Below, one piece after another: positions 7,533-16,149 of a stretch of 64,000 bases of DNA. This DNA is from Roseiarcus sp963774195. GTDB taxonomy: Bacteria > Pseudomonadota > Alphaproteobacteria > Rhizobiales > Beijerinckiaceae. The DNA lies in contig CAVZDY010000001.1 of assembly GCA_963774195.1 (NCBI GenBank), forward strand, positions 1,984,001-2,048,000, given 5' to 3'. The notes beneath the pieces are model-generated. The model saw only the letters and a list, made by a program, of their open reading frames with translations, had not been told where the DNA came from and searched no databases. A program made the position numbers and the translations under genes. How positions within the stretch are numbered: the first letter of the stretch is position 1; the number at the start of each line of letters is the position of its first letter.

Positions 7533-9611
7533 TCAGGAGTTCACGAAGGCGCCGCCTTCCCGCGCGAGGCGGGCGAGCAGCGGAGCCGGCGTGAAATCGT
7601 CGCCCATCGCGGCCTGGAATTCCTCCATCTTGGCGAGCACGGTCTTCAGGCCCACCGTATCGGCGTAGAACATCGGTCCACCCCGATAAACGGGCCAGCC
7701 GTAGCCATTGATCCATACGATATCGATGTCGGAGGCGCGCAGCGCCTTGCCCTCATCGAGAATCTTCGCGCCCTCGTTGATCATCGGGTAGATGCAGCGC
7801 TCGAGGATCTCTGCGTCCGATATCGCGCGGCGGTTGACGCCCTGCGCGCGCGAGAAGTCGAGGATGATCCCCTCCACCAGCGCCGAGGGCTTGGCGTTGC
7901 GCGCTTCGTCGTAGTCATAGAAGCCGGCGCTGGTCTTCTGGCCGCGGCGGCCTTCTTCGCACAGGATTTCGCGGAGCGTTGAGCGCGTGCTCGTCTCCTT
8001 CGACCAGCCGATGTCGAGGCCGGCGAGATCGCTCATCGCGAAGGGCCCCATCGGCAAGCCGAATTCGCTGAGGACGCGGTCGACGTCCCATGGCATCGCG
8101 CCTTCGAGGATCAGCTTTTGCGCTTCGCGCTGGCGTTGGGCGAGCATGCGATTGCCAACGAAGCCGTGGCAGACCCCAACGACGACGCCGATCTTGCCGA
8201 TCGCGCTGGCGAGCTTGAGCGCGGTCGCGACGACGTCCCTGCCGGTTTTGGCGCCGCGCACGATCTCGAGCAGGCGCATCACATTGGCCGGCGAAAAGAA
8301 GTGCATCCCGAGCACGTCCTGCGGCCGGCCGGTCGTCGCGGCGATCTCGTCGACGTCGAGATAGGACGTGTTGCTGGCGAGGATGGCGCCGGGCTTGGCG
8401 ATGGCGTCGAGCTTTCCGAAAATCTCCTTCTTGATCGCCATGTTTTCGAACACGGCCTCGATGATGAGGTCCTTCGCCGCGAGCGTTCCGAGGTCGAGCG
8501 AGCCGGTTAGCCGTCCCATGCGCTCTTCGACCTGCGCCTCGGTCAGGCGGCCCTTCTTGGCGGTGTTCTCATAGTTGCGGCGGATGATCGTGAGGCCGCG
8601 GTCGAGCGCGGCCTGGCTGGTCTCGACGATCGTCACCGGTATTCCGGCGTTGAGGAAGTTCATCGCGATGCCGCCGCCCATAGTGCCGGCGCCGATCACG
8701 CCGACGTCACGCACCGGCCGGGTCGCCTGATCGGCGGCAATATCCGGGACCTTCGACGCCTGCCGCTCGGCGAAGAAGACATTGCGCTGCGCTTTCGACT
8801 GCGTCGTGCCGAGCAGCGCGAGGAACATCGCACGCTCCTTCAGAATCCCCTCGTCGAAGGGGAGCGTCACGGCGTTGCGCACCAACTCGATCGCCTTCTC
8901 CCAGGCCTCGAAGCCGCGGAAATTGCGCGCGTTGGCCTTGCGGACAGTCTCGAAGATCTCGGGGTTCGCCCGCGCCGGCTCGAGCTTCTCGCCGAGGTCG
9001 CGCACCTTGCGCAGCGGCGCGCCGGTCTCGACGAGCTTGCGCGCGAAGGCCTCGGCGCTTTGCCGCAACGCGCCCTCGGCGGCGAGTTCGTCGACCACGC
9101 CCCAGTCCTTGGCGTCCTTCGCGCCGAACGGCGCGCCCGACAGAATGACGTCGAGCGCCTTCTCGACGCCGACGAGACGCGGCAGGCGCTGCGTGCCGCC
9201 GGCGCCGGGGATGAGCCCAAGCTTGATTTCCGGCAGGCCGAATTTCGCCGAGGGGACGGCGATGCGGTAATGCGCCGTCAGCGCCACCTCGAAGCCGCCG
9301 CCGAGCGCCGTGCCATGCACCGCCGCGACGATGGGCTTGCGAGCGAATTCGATCCCTTCGAGTACGGTGGGAAGATGAGGCTCGCGCGGCGGCTTGCCGA
9401 ATTCGGAGATGTCCGCGCCCGCGATGAAGGTGCGGCCGGCGCAGATCAGCACGATCGCCTTGACGGCCTCGTCCGCCTCGGCGGCTTCGACGGCGCGCTT
9501 GATGCCGTCGCGCACGGCCTGGGAAAGCGCGTTGACCGGCGGCGAGTCGATCGTGATCGTCGCGATCGGCCCGGCGACGTCGAGCGTGGTCACAGCGTTG
9601 ATGGCTGCCAA
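7533..9611 (-). CDS. Bifunctional enoyl-CoA hydratase / 3-hydroxyacyl-CoA dehydrogenase (FadB/FadJ-like)
   Basis: A 692-residue fusion. Residues ~5-190 form a crotonase domain with the oxyanion-hole GTALGGGFE and the catalytic region PEIKLGLIPGAGGTQRLPR. From ~300 an NAD-binding domain (VGVIGAGTMGGGIAMNF) and then the 3-hydroxyacyl-CoA dehydrogenase domain with GMHFFSPANVMRLLEIV (catalytic His) follow; a second C-terminal dehydrogenase domain ends the protein. It performs the middle two steps of fatty-acid beta-oxidation on acyl-CoA in the cytoplasm. It is first in an operon with the thiolase gene; an SDR gene on the same strand lies 100 nt upstream. Confidence 0.93.
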   Translation of the reverse strand: MAAINAVTTLDVAGPIATITIDSPPVNALSQAVRDGIKRAVEAAEADEAVKAIVLICAGRTFIAGADISEFGKPPREPHLPTVLEGIEFARKPIVAAVHGTALGGGFEVALTAHYRIAVPSAKFGLPEIKLGLIPGAGGTQRLPRLVGVEKALDVILSGAPFGAKDAKDWGVVDELAAEGALRQSAEAFARKLVETGAPLRKVRDLGEKLEPARANPEIFETVRKANARNFRGFEAWEKAIELVRNAVTLPFDEGILKERAMFLALLGTTQSKAQRNVFFAERQASKVPDIAADQATRPVRDVGVIGAGTMGGGIAMNFLNAGIPVTIVETSQAALDRGLTIIRRNYENTAKKGRLTEAQVEERMGRLTGSLDLGTLAAKDLIIEAVFENMAIKKEIFGKLDAIAKPGAILASNTSYLDVDEIAATTGRPQDVLGMHFFSPANVMRLLEIVRGAKTGRDVVATALKLASAIGKIGVVVGVCHGFVGNRMLAQRQREAQKLILEGAMPWDVDRVLSEFGLPMGPFAMSDLAGLDIGWSKETSTRSTLREILCEEGRRGQKTSAGFYDYDEARNAKPSALVEGIILDFSRAQGVNRRAISDAEILERCIYPMINEGAKILDEGKALRASDIDIVWINGYGWPVYRGGPMFYADTVGLKTVLAKMEEFQAAMGDDFTPAPLLARLAREGGAFVNS

Positions 9612-9710
9612 TCGTTCCTCCCGGGATTATTCGTTGCGCGACGGCGTCCGTCGCGCTGCTCATGACCCAATATAAAGGGAAAATCGATGGCGATGTCCAA
9701 TCCCTAGGCG

Positions 9711-10493
9711 CTATTGCGCGGTCAGGCCGCCGTCGACGACGATCTCAGCGCCTGTCGTGAAGGAGAATTCGTCGCTGGCGAGATAGAGGATCGCGGCGGC
9801 GACCTCCTCGGCGCGTCCCATCCGCCCGACCGGAATCGCGCGGCTCAGCCCTTCGCGCAGCCGCGCCGGATCGCGCGCCTTGGCGATAAAGTCCTCGACC
9901 ATCGGCGTCGCCGTGAATGCGGGATGCACCGAATTGCAGCGGATCGGGTAGCCGGACCGGGCGCAGTGCAAAGCGATCGACTTGGTGAGCAGGCGGACGG
10001 CCCCCTTGCTCGCGCAATAGGCGACCGACTGCGCGTCGCCGATGATGCCGGCGACCGACGACAGATTGATGATCGAGCCGCCGCCGCTCGCCTTCATCAC
10101 GCGGACTGCCTCGCGGCAGCCGAGGAACACGCCTTCGACGTTCACCGCATTGGTCTTGCGCAGATCCGCGAGCGTCGCCGTCTCGATATTGCCGAGGATC
10201 GCGATGCCAGCGCTGTTGACGAGAACGTCGAGCTGGCCGAACGCGCCAACCGCCGCATCGATGACCTCGCACCAGCGCGCTTCGTCGACGACGTCCTGCG
10301 CGAAAGCGAGGTCGCCGTCGCGCCGAGCCTTGGCGAGCCCCTCTTCATTGCGGTCGGTGAGGATCAGCTTCGCGCCTTCGGCCCGAAAAAGCGCCGCCGT
10401 CGCCAGCCCGATGCCGGATGCGGCTCCGGTGATGAGGACTGTCTTGCCGGCAAGCCGGCCCGTTGGTGCGGCGGCCACAGTCGCCTCGGTCAT
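9711..10493 (-). CDS. Short-chain dehydrogenase/reductase (SDR)
   Basis: A 260-residue SDR. The start at 10493 (MTEATVAAAP) is chosen because GGGAGAAG lies 5 nt upstream. Cofactor motif TGAASGIGLA (near 20), NSAG (near 95), catalytic Ser in NLSSVAG, YCASK (Tyr/Lys catalytic pair) and the C-terminal VDGGLTA are all present. LTDRN after beta-2 has an Asp, suggesting NAD(H) preference. The substrate is unknown; the neighbourhood (beta-oxidation genes, another divergent SDR) suggests a hydroxyacyl or alcohol intermediate. Confidence 0.88.
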   Translation of the reverse strand: MTEATVAAAPTGRLAGKTVLITGAASGIGLATAALFRAEGAKLILTDRNEEGLAKARRDGDLAFAQDVVDEARWCEVIDAAVGAFGQLDVLVNSAGIAILGNIETATLADLRKTNAVNVEGVFLGCREAVRVMKASGGGSIINLSSVAGIIGDAQSVAYCASKGAVRLLTKSIALHCARSGYPIRCNSVHPAFTATPMVEDFIAKARDPARLREGLSRAIPVGRMGRAEEVAAAILYLASDEFSFTTGAEIVVDGGLTAQ

Positions 10494-10539
10494 GGCGCTT
10501 CTCCCAGTCACTGGCTTTATCGTTCGGGAGATAATGTCA

Positions 10540-10549
10540 GACAATTGTC
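10540..10549. promoter_or_regulatory. Palindrome in the divergent SDR promoter region
   Basis: GACAATTGTC is a perfect 10-bp palindrome in the 142-bp gap between the two divergent SDR genes, embedded in TGTCAGACAATTGTCACG. It is a plausible operator for a dimeric repressor. No regulator gene is adjacent, so the assignment is tentative. Confidence 0.25.
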
Positions 10550-10635
10550 ACGGAAGTCCATGCTCCCCGCGTTTTTTGTTGCAGGCGCGCCGGCGCGCGC
10601 GCAGGCTGAGGCTTCGCCAGGGGAGGGGCGAGCGC

Positions 10636-11409
10636 ATGAGTCTTTTTGATCTTAGAGGCCGCGTCGCAATCGTCACAGGCTCCTCGCGCGGCATCGGCAA
10701 GGCGATCGCCGAGCGGCTCGCCGAGCACGGCGCCCGCGTCGTCATTTCCTCGCGCAAGGCGGACGCCTGCGCCGCGGTCGCTGACGCGATCAACGCCGAG
10801 CGCGGCGCCGGGACGGCGATCGCGATCGCCGCCAACATTTCGGCCAAGAGCGATTTGCAGCGGCTGGTCGATGAGACGCTGCGGCAGTTCGGCCGCATCG
10901 ACGTCCTCGTCTGCAATGCCGCGTCCAATCCTTATTACGGCCCGATGGCGGGGATTTCCGACGAGCAGTTCCGCAAAGTGCTTGAGAACAACGTTCTCGC
11001 CAACCACTGGCTGATTCAGATGGCGGCGCCGGGAATGATCGAGCGCAGGGATGGTTCGATCATCATCGTTTCCTCGGTCGCCGGCTTGAAGGGCTCGGAG
11101 GCGCTCGGCGCCTACGCGATTTCGAAGGCCGCCGACCTTCAGCTCGCGCGCAATCTCGCGGACGAGTGGGGTCCGCACAACGTGCGCGTGAACTGCGTCG
11201 CGCCCGGCCTGGTGCGCACCGATTTTGCCAGGGCGCTGTGGGAGAATCCGTCGACCCTGCGGGCTTACACCGCATCGACGCCGCTTCGCCGCATCGGCGA
11301 GCCCGACGAGATCGCAGGCGCGGCGGTGTTTCTCGCTTCGTCCGCCGGCTCGTTCGTCACCGGCCAGACGATCGTGGTCGACGGCGGCGCGACGATGTCC
11401 GGGCGTTAG
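10636..11409 (+). CDS. Short-chain dehydrogenase/reductase (SDR)
   Basis: A 257-residue SDR beginning MSLFDLRGRVAIVTG; the start is supported by GGGGAGGGGCG just upstream. TGSSRGIGKAIA is the dinucleotide loop, ISSRKAD after beta-2 has Arg-Lys suggesting NADP(H), CNAASNP replaces the usual NNAG, and the catalytic Ser (VSSVAGLKG) and YAISK pair are present. The DGGATMSGR end is typical. The NAASNP variant matches the SDR group annotated as DHRS4-like or 3-oxoacyl reductases. It is divergent from the preceding SDR and sits beside the beta-oxidation genes. Confidence 0.88.
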   Translation: MSLFDLRGRVAIVTGSSRGIGKAIAERLAEHGARVVISSRKADACAAVADAINAERGAGTAIAIAANISAKSDLQRLVDETLRQFGRIDVLVCNAASNPYYGPMAGISDEQFRKVLENNVLANHWLIQMAAPGMIERRDGSIIIVSSVAGLKGSEALGAYAISKAADLQLARNLADEWGPHNVRVNCVAPGLVRTDFARALWENPSTLRAYTASTPLRRIGEPDEIAGAAVFLASSAGSFVTGQTIVVDGGATMSGR

Positions 11410-11557
11410 CCGCAATCGCCGCGATTTGGCCTTTTCCGTCAAAAAATTGCGATGACTGGGGCGCTATAAACGGACCTACGATTCGGTAGGCGGCGGCGCC
11501 GCCGACGCCAGCGACAACAAGATCGCCAAAAGCCGCAGGCAAAGGGAAGGACAACGC

Positions 11558-12367
11558 ATGAGGCTCGCCAACATCCTCGTTCACGTCGATTCGAACCCGC
11601 GCGCCGCGGCCCGGCTCGGACTCGTCGTACGCTTGGCCGAGCGCGCGCAGGCGCATGTGACCGGGGTCTTCGCCGAGACGGCGGAGCCCTATCAGGTGGG
11701 CGTCGTCACGGTCTGGCCCAGCGAGCGCTATACGGCGGCGATGGACGCGGCGCGGACGATCTTCGAGCAGGCGACCGCCGCGCTCGGCGACCGGGCGACG
11801 TTCATTGACGCCAACCGCGGCAGCGACGCCGCGATCAACGAGCGCCTGACTGACCTCGCTCGGCCGTTCGATCTCGTGGTGGTCGGGCAGCCCGAACACG
11901 GCGTCCCCGTGCCGGCTAAGCTGCCGGAGCGGCTCATCACGGAGAGCGGTCGTCCGGTCCTGGTCGTGCCCTTCGTCGGGACTTATCCTGACGTCGGCCA
12001 TCGTCCGCTGTTCGCCTGGCGACGTTCGCCCACCGCCGCGCGGGCGCTCGCCGACGCCCGCCTCGTCGTCGCGCGGCCCTGCGAGGGACATGTCGTCGAA
12101 GTTCTGAAGCCCGGCGAAGAGGGCGACGAATTCGCGCCGCTGGTCGTCGCCGGCCTCGCTACCCACGACATTAAGGCGCGCTTCGAACATATCGCCGTCG
12201 AAGACGTCGACGTGATGGACGCGCTGCTCAACGCCGCCGCGGACCGCGCCGCCGACCTGCTCACGATCGGCGGCTTCGATCAGGGCGGCCTTGCGTTGCT
12301 CGGGCGCGGCGCAGGCTCGCGCTACATCCTCGCCCACATGACGTTGCCGGTGCTGTTTTCGCATTGA
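11558..12367 (+). CDS. Universal stress protein (UspA family, tandem Usp)
   Basis: A 269-residue cytoplasmic protein beginning NILVHVDSNP, the first strand of a Usp fold with its ATP-contacting Asp. A second Usp half ends with LLTIGGFDQGG-x-GRGAGSRYIL, a loosened form of the G-2x-G-9x-G(S/T) nucleotide motif, followed by LPVLFSH. The first half lacks a clear glycine loop (GQPEHG near 110 instead). Tandem Usp proteins of this type are common in alphaproteobacteria and are induced under energy or oxidative stress. It is a single gene; a hairpin at 12373-12398 follows the stop. Confidence 0.85.
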   Translation: MRLANILVHVDSNPRAAARLGLVVRLAERAQAHVTGVFAETAEPYQVGVVTVWPSERYTAAMDAARTIFEQATAALGDRATFIDANRGSDAAINERLTDLARPFDLVVVGQPEHGVPVPAKLPERLITESGRPVLVVPFVGTYPDVGHRPLFAWRRSPTAARALADARLVVARPCEGHVVEVLKPGEEGDEFAPLVVAGLATHDIKARFEHIAVEDVDVMDALLNAAADRAADLLTIGGFDQGGLALLGRGAGSRYILAHMTLPVLFSH

Positions 12368-12372
12368 CTTCT

Positions 12373-12398
12373 CCCTCTCCTCGCGTGCGGGGAGAGGG
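12373..12398 (+). terminator. Hairpin after the Usp gene
   Basis: CCCTCTCC, loop of ten bases, GGAGAGGG, starting 6 nt after the stop codon. It lacks a U-tract, so it may be a terminator-like processing hairpin. Confidence 0.5.
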
Positions 12399-12405
12399 GA
12401 CAGGC

Positions 12406-12437
12406 TAACGCTTCGTGGCTGCGCTCAACGCAATGAC
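12406..12437. repeat. Half copy of the interspersed hairpin element
   Basis: CGCTTCGTGGCTGCGCTCAA followed by CGCAATGACGGC matches one arm of the elements at 2793-2876 and 51743-51826; the partner arm is absent. Confidence 0.55.
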
Positions 12438-12545
12438 GGCTCGGCCGGATTGCGATCGCCTTACATGCAGCCGTCCTGCGCAGCCGACGGCATCTGCGTG
12501 GATTGATGCGTCGCGCGCCACGTTCCATCGCCGAAAGTCGCGGTG

Positions 12546-12848
12546 TCAGCTGCCGCCGCCGAAGACCAACCAACCCACGCCGCTGGCGACGAGCGCTCCG
12601 CTGACAATCCAAGCTGCGGGTTCAAGCCAATGGTCGGCGAACCAGCCTGGTGTCCAGCGCTTGGGAGCGCCGCCAGCGGCCAGAGCATAAATCCGAATCG
12701 GCTCGATGTTCTTGAGCTGCGTCTTGTCGAGATCGGTGACTTTGAGGTCCAGCTTGGCCTTCACTTAGCGATAAGCGTCTTCGGACAAGCATATCGCGCC
12801 GGGCTTGGCGACGCCCTCGAAAGGCGTGTTGGAATCTTCTGCAAAGTT
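12546..12848 (-). pseudogene. 3' relic of a class III adenylate/guanylate cyclase
   Basis: On the minus strand the frame reads FEGVAKPGAICLSEDAYR, a TAA stop (12765-12767), then VKAKLDLKVTDLDKTQLKN and IEPIRIYAL. This is the C-terminal end of the catalytic CHD domain of bacterial class III nucleotide cyclases (family pattern: EGVAEPG-xICLSEDAYRQVK-x-LDL-x-V-x-DLG-x-x-x-LKNI-x-EPIRVY), with the Gln between AYR and VK turned into a stop. Upstream the conserved NVAARLE region is already scrambled (NFAEDSNTPFEG). A transmembrane segment (WIVSGALVASGVGWLVF) ends the frame. The 72-codon piece after the stop has a GTG but no ribosome-binding site, so I do not treat it as a gene. Confidence 0.75.
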
Positions 12849-13024
12849 GGCGAGAGCTTGCCTTGCGCCCTGCGAAAGCGAGCAACGGCGTCAATTGCGC
12901 CAAGCCTGGCGCAAGGCCGATGGCGCAGTTTCGGTTCAGCGCCCTCCTTGACCCGAATGATGAACCTTCTCGCCTTCGCGCCCTACGACGTCCGCAGCGA
13001 CATGATGCAGTGGGGGAGGCGGGC

Positions 13025-14401
13025 ATGACGTCCTCCCAGGCCACGCTTACCGCCGCTCATTGGCTGGCGCTTGCCGAGGAACGTCTGGCGCTCGGCGACG
13101 ACGACGGCGCGGAGCGCGCTTATATCGGCGCGATGCAGTTCGGCGAAAACTTCGACGCGTTGAACGGTCTCGGCCTTCTCGCCTATCGGCGCGGCCGGCG
13201 CACCGCTGCGCGACTTGCGCATGAGCGCTCATTTCGCCTGCGGCCCGATTCGCCGATCGCGCATGTCAACCTCGGCAACATTCTCTTCGATGACGACCAG
13301 AAGGATCAGGCGCGTGCGCACTATCTCGCCGCGCTCGATGCCGATCCGGGCTTCGCTCCCGCCCATCGCGGCCTCGCGCGGCTGTGTGACGCAGAAGGCG
13401 ACGCACGCGCGCTCGAGCATTGGCGGCTCGCCGACGAGGGCGGGCGCCAGCGCCGGCCGAAACGTGGCGTCGGGCCGGGCCTATCCGTTCTGCTGATCGC
13501 GTCGGTTCGGCTCGGCAACATGCCGATCTCGCCCTGGCTGGACGACGGCTTGTTCGACGCGCATGTCGTCGAAGTCGAGCATTTTCCCGTCGGCGCGCCG
13601 CTGCCCCCGCACGCACTGGTGCTCAATCTGATCGCCGACGCCGACCTTTGCGCCGACGCCTTGCCGCGCGCGGCGGAGATCGCCGCGATGAGCGACGCGC
13701 CGTTGCTCAATTCGCCCGCCCGCGTCGCAGCGACCGGACGGCTCGACATCGCGCGCCGGCTCGGGACGCTTGCCGACGTCGAAACGTCGGTCATGCGATT
13801 GACGGCGCGCGCGGAGCTACTCGTCGACCCGCCCGAGGCGTTCCCGTTGCTGTTGCGCGCTCCGGGCTTTCACGCCGGTCGGCACTTCGTGCGGGTCGAG
13901 CGGCGCGAAGACCTGCGAGCCGCCATCGAGGAGTTGCCCGGCGAGGATGTTATCGTCATGTCCGTCCTCGATGCGCGCGGAAGCGACGGCTATCATCGCA
14001 AATACCGCGCCTTGTCGATCGCTGGGCGATGGCTTCCGCTGCATCTGGCCGCGTCGCCAGACTGGAAGGTGCACTATTTCAGCGCGGGGATGGGATCGCG
14101 GGCCGAGCATCGCGAGGAAGAGCGCCGCTACCTCGAGGACATGCCGCGCGCCCTTGGCGCGCGCGCCTGCGCGGCGCTGGAGGCGATTGCCGAGATCGTT
14201 GGTCTCGATTATTTCGGAGTCGATTTCGCGCTTGCGCCCGACGGCCGGCTGCTGCTCTTCGAGGCCAACGCCGCGATGGTGATTCTCGATCCTCCCGACG
14301 ACCCGATATGGGATTACCGGCGCGCCGCGATCGCCGAGGCCCGGGCGGCGGCGAGGGCGATGACGGTGAATGCGGCGCTGCGCGGCGCTCGGCGCCCTTG
14401 A
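13025..14401 (+). CDS. TPR protein fused to an ATP-grasp-like domain
   Basis: A 458-residue protein. The start at 13025 follows GGGGGAGGCGGGC; earlier in-frame starts lack this. Residues ~5-140 form three to four TPR units (LALGDDDGAERAYIGAMQFG, HVNLGNILFDDDQKDQARAH). Residues ~300-445 look like an ATP-grasp catalytic half: RKYRALSIAGRWLPLHLA, then LDYFGVDFALAPDGRLLLFE-AN, which has the Asp, Glu and Asn metal-ligand pattern of that fold. Such enzymes ligate a carboxylate to an amine. No substrate or peptide partner is recognisable nearby; a decayed cyclase lies upstream and a MarR gene downstream. Confidence 0.7.
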   Translation: MTSSQATLTAAHWLALAEERLALGDDDGAERAYIGAMQFGENFDALNGLGLLAYRRGRRTAARLAHERSFRLRPDSPIAHVNLGNILFDDDQKDQARAHYLAALDADPGFAPAHRGLARLCDAEGDARALEHWRLADEGGRQRRPKRGVGPGLSVLLIASVRLGNMPISPWLDDGLFDAHVVEVEHFPVGAPLPPHALVLNLIADADLCADALPRAAEIAAMSDAPLLNSPARVAATGRLDIARRLGTLADVETSVMRLTARAELLVDPPEAFPLLLRAPGFHAGRHFVRVERREDLRAAIEELPGEDVIVMSVLDARGSDGYHRKYRALSIAGRWLPLHLAASPDWKVHYFSAGMGSRAEHREEERRYLEDMPRALGARACAALEAIAEIVGLDYFGVDFALAPDGRLLLFEANAAMVILDPPDDPIWDYRRAAIAEARAAARAMTVNAALRGARRP

Positions 14402-14402
14402 A

Positions 14403-14424
14403 ATTAGATGGTATATCATCTAAT
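14403..14424. promoter_or_regulatory. MarR-type operator
   Basis: ATTAGATG - GTATAT - CATCTAAT: perfect 8-bp arms around a TATA-containing centre, between the stop of the TPR gene and the MarR start at 14433. Length and AT-rich symmetry are typical of MarR dimer sites, and the position over the promoter suggests autorepression. Confidence 0.7.
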
Positions 14425-14432
14425 GGGATTGC

Positions 14433-14905
14433 ATGGATAATGCTCTCCCCGACGACACGGGTCAGATTCGCGCCGGCTTCGGCGCACAGGTCGCCTATAC
14501 CGGCCGCCTTTGGCGCCGCATCGTCGACCAGCACATGCGCCCCTTCGGCCTGACCGAAGCGACGTGGCTGCCGCTGCTGCATTTGGCCCGCGCGCCGGCC
14601 ATAATGCGGCAGAAGACCTCGCGGCGTCGCTGACGCTCGATGGATCGTCCGTGGTGCGGCTGCTCGACGCGCTCGAGACCGGCGGTTTGATCGAGCGCCG
14701 CGAGGACGGCGGCGATCGCCGCGCCAAGTCGATCGTCATGACCGAACTCGGGCGCGAGACTGTCGCCAAGGTGCAGAGCGTCGCGCGGCAGGTGCGCGAA
14801 GACGCCCTGGCCGGCGTCACGGACGACGAACTGGCGATTGCGTCGGATGTTCTCGCCCGCGTGTGCCGCGCTCTCGCGCAGCGTGAGCGGGACATCAGCG
14901 AATAA
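14433..14905 (+). pseudogene. MarR-family regulator, interrupted by a 1-nt deletion
   Basis: The first frame (MDNALPDDTGQIRAGFG ... LTEATWLPLLHLARAP) and the second frame (DLAASLTLDGSSVVRLLDAL, then RREDGGDRRAKSIVMTELG) together form one MarR winged-helix protein of about 157 residues. They are out of phase at about 14614: CAGAAGACCTC should read CAGAAGGACCTC (Q-K-D-L). Recognition helix (SLTLDGSSVVRLLD) and wing (EDGGDRRAKS) are well kept. It probably represses itself and the exporter gene at 14977 via the operator at 14403-14424. Either a recent mutation or a sequencing error. Confidence 0.8.
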
Positions 14906-14976
14906 ATCGCCACGTCGGCGATCTTTCCGCCCCTAGCGAGGTCGCTGGCGGAAGCCGTCGGCGCGTCCCGCTATGG

Positions 14977-16149
14977 ATGCTCGCCATGTTCGCGCTGAGC
15001 GCGACGCTCGGCATGCACATTTTCGTTCCCGCTCTGCCGAACGCGGCGGCGGACCTCAAGGCGAGCGCCGGCGCGCTGCAACTGACGATCAGTCTCTACA
15101 TCGCGGGACTGGCGGTGGGGCAGCTCGTTTATGGCCCGCTGGCGGATCGGTTCGGCCGCCGGCCGGCGCTGATCGGCGGCCTCATTCTCTTCACCGTTTC
15201 TGGCTTTGCCGCCTTCCTGGCGCAGAGCGTCGATGCGCTGATCGTCGCGCGCCTGTTTCAGGCGCTCGGCGGCTGCTCCGGTCTCGTGCTGGCGCGGGCG
15301 ATCGTGCGCGACACGTCAGAGGCGCATGAGGCGACGCAACGGCTCGCCCTCATGAATTTGATGGTGACCGTCGGTCCCGGCGTCGCGCCGCTGGTCGGCG
15401 GCGCCTTGGCCGCCTTCTTTGGCTGGCGCGCCATTCTCGTCGGGCTCTGCGCGCTCGGCGCGGTCAATGCCCTCTGCGCCTGGCGCCTGTTGCCGGAGAC
15501 CGGCGTCAAGGCTCGGGTCGACGGCGGAGCGCTCCTGCGCAACTATGGCCGGCTGATCGCGTCGCCCGCCTTCCTCGGCTACGCCATCGGCGGCGGCTGC
15601 GCGACGACCTCGCTTTACGCCTTCGTCGCCTGCGCGCCGTTCATCATCGTCAATCAACTGCATCGGCCGGAACACGAAATTGGCCTCTATCTCGCCATCC
15701 TCGTTTCCGGAGTCTGGTTCGGCAGCATGCTGACCAGCCGCCTCGTCCAGCGATTCTCGCTGAAGCGCTTTCTCGTCTCCGTCAACGCGCTGAGCGTGGC
15801 GGCGGCTTTCGCGCTGCTCGCGCTGGTGCTGTCGGGCCACCTGAGCCTCGCGCCGATGGTCGGGCTGATGCTGATCTACAACGTCGGCGTCGGCAGTGCG
15901 GCGCCGGCGGCGCTCGTTCAGGCGATCAGCGTCAACAAGCACGCGGTCGGTTCGGCTTCTGGCCTCTACGGCTTCGCGCAGATGGCGGTCGGCGCTGGGC
16001 TCGTCGCTCTGGCGGGCCTCGGAAGCGATCCGGCGCTGTCGGCCGCCGTCGTGCTCGCGCTGGCCGGCGTTGTGGCGCAGGCGTCGTTTTTCATCGCCAT
16101 GCGCCATGAGGAGGGTCTTGCGCCGAAAGTTCCGGCTGCGACGAGCTAG
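14977..16149 (+). CDS. MFS drug exporter, Bcr/CflA type
   Basis: A 390-residue, 12-TM protein. FVPALPNAAADLKAS follows TM1, GPLADRFGRRPALIGG is the TM2-3 loop, and VARLFQALGGCSGLVLARAIVRD in TM4 is the DHA1/Bcr antiporter motif. It would expel drug-like compounds by proton antiport. The start is uncertain: the ATG at 14977 sits very close to TM1 and the frame is open further upstream without ATG or GTG near a ribosome-binding site. It lies 71 nt after the MarR gene on the same strand, a classic regulator-pump pair. Confidence 0.83.
   Translation: MLAMFALSATLGMHIFVPALPNAAADLKASAGALQLTISLYIAGLAVGQLVYGPLADRFGRRPALIGGLILFTVSGFAAFLAQSVDALIVARLFQALGGCSGLVLARAIVRDTSEAHEATQRLALMNLMVTVGPGVAPLVGGALAAFFGWRAILVGLCALGAVNALCAWRLLPETGVKARVDGGALLRNYGRLIASPAFLGYAIGGGCATTSLYAFVACAPFIIVNQLHRPEHEIGLYLAILVSGVWFGSMLTSRLVQRFSLKRFLVSVNALSVAAAFALLALVLSGHLSLAPMVGLMLIYNVGVGSAAPAALVQAISVNKHAVGSASGLYGFAQMAVGAGLVALAGLGSDPALSAAVVLALAGVVAQASFFIAMRHEEGLAPKVPAATS

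Noticed and set aside
12546..12764. Divergent small peptide as a possible RiPP precursor for the ATP-grasp protein
   Set aside because: Its sequence is the tail of a cyclase domain and it lacks a ribosome-binding site; it is a relic, not a precursor.
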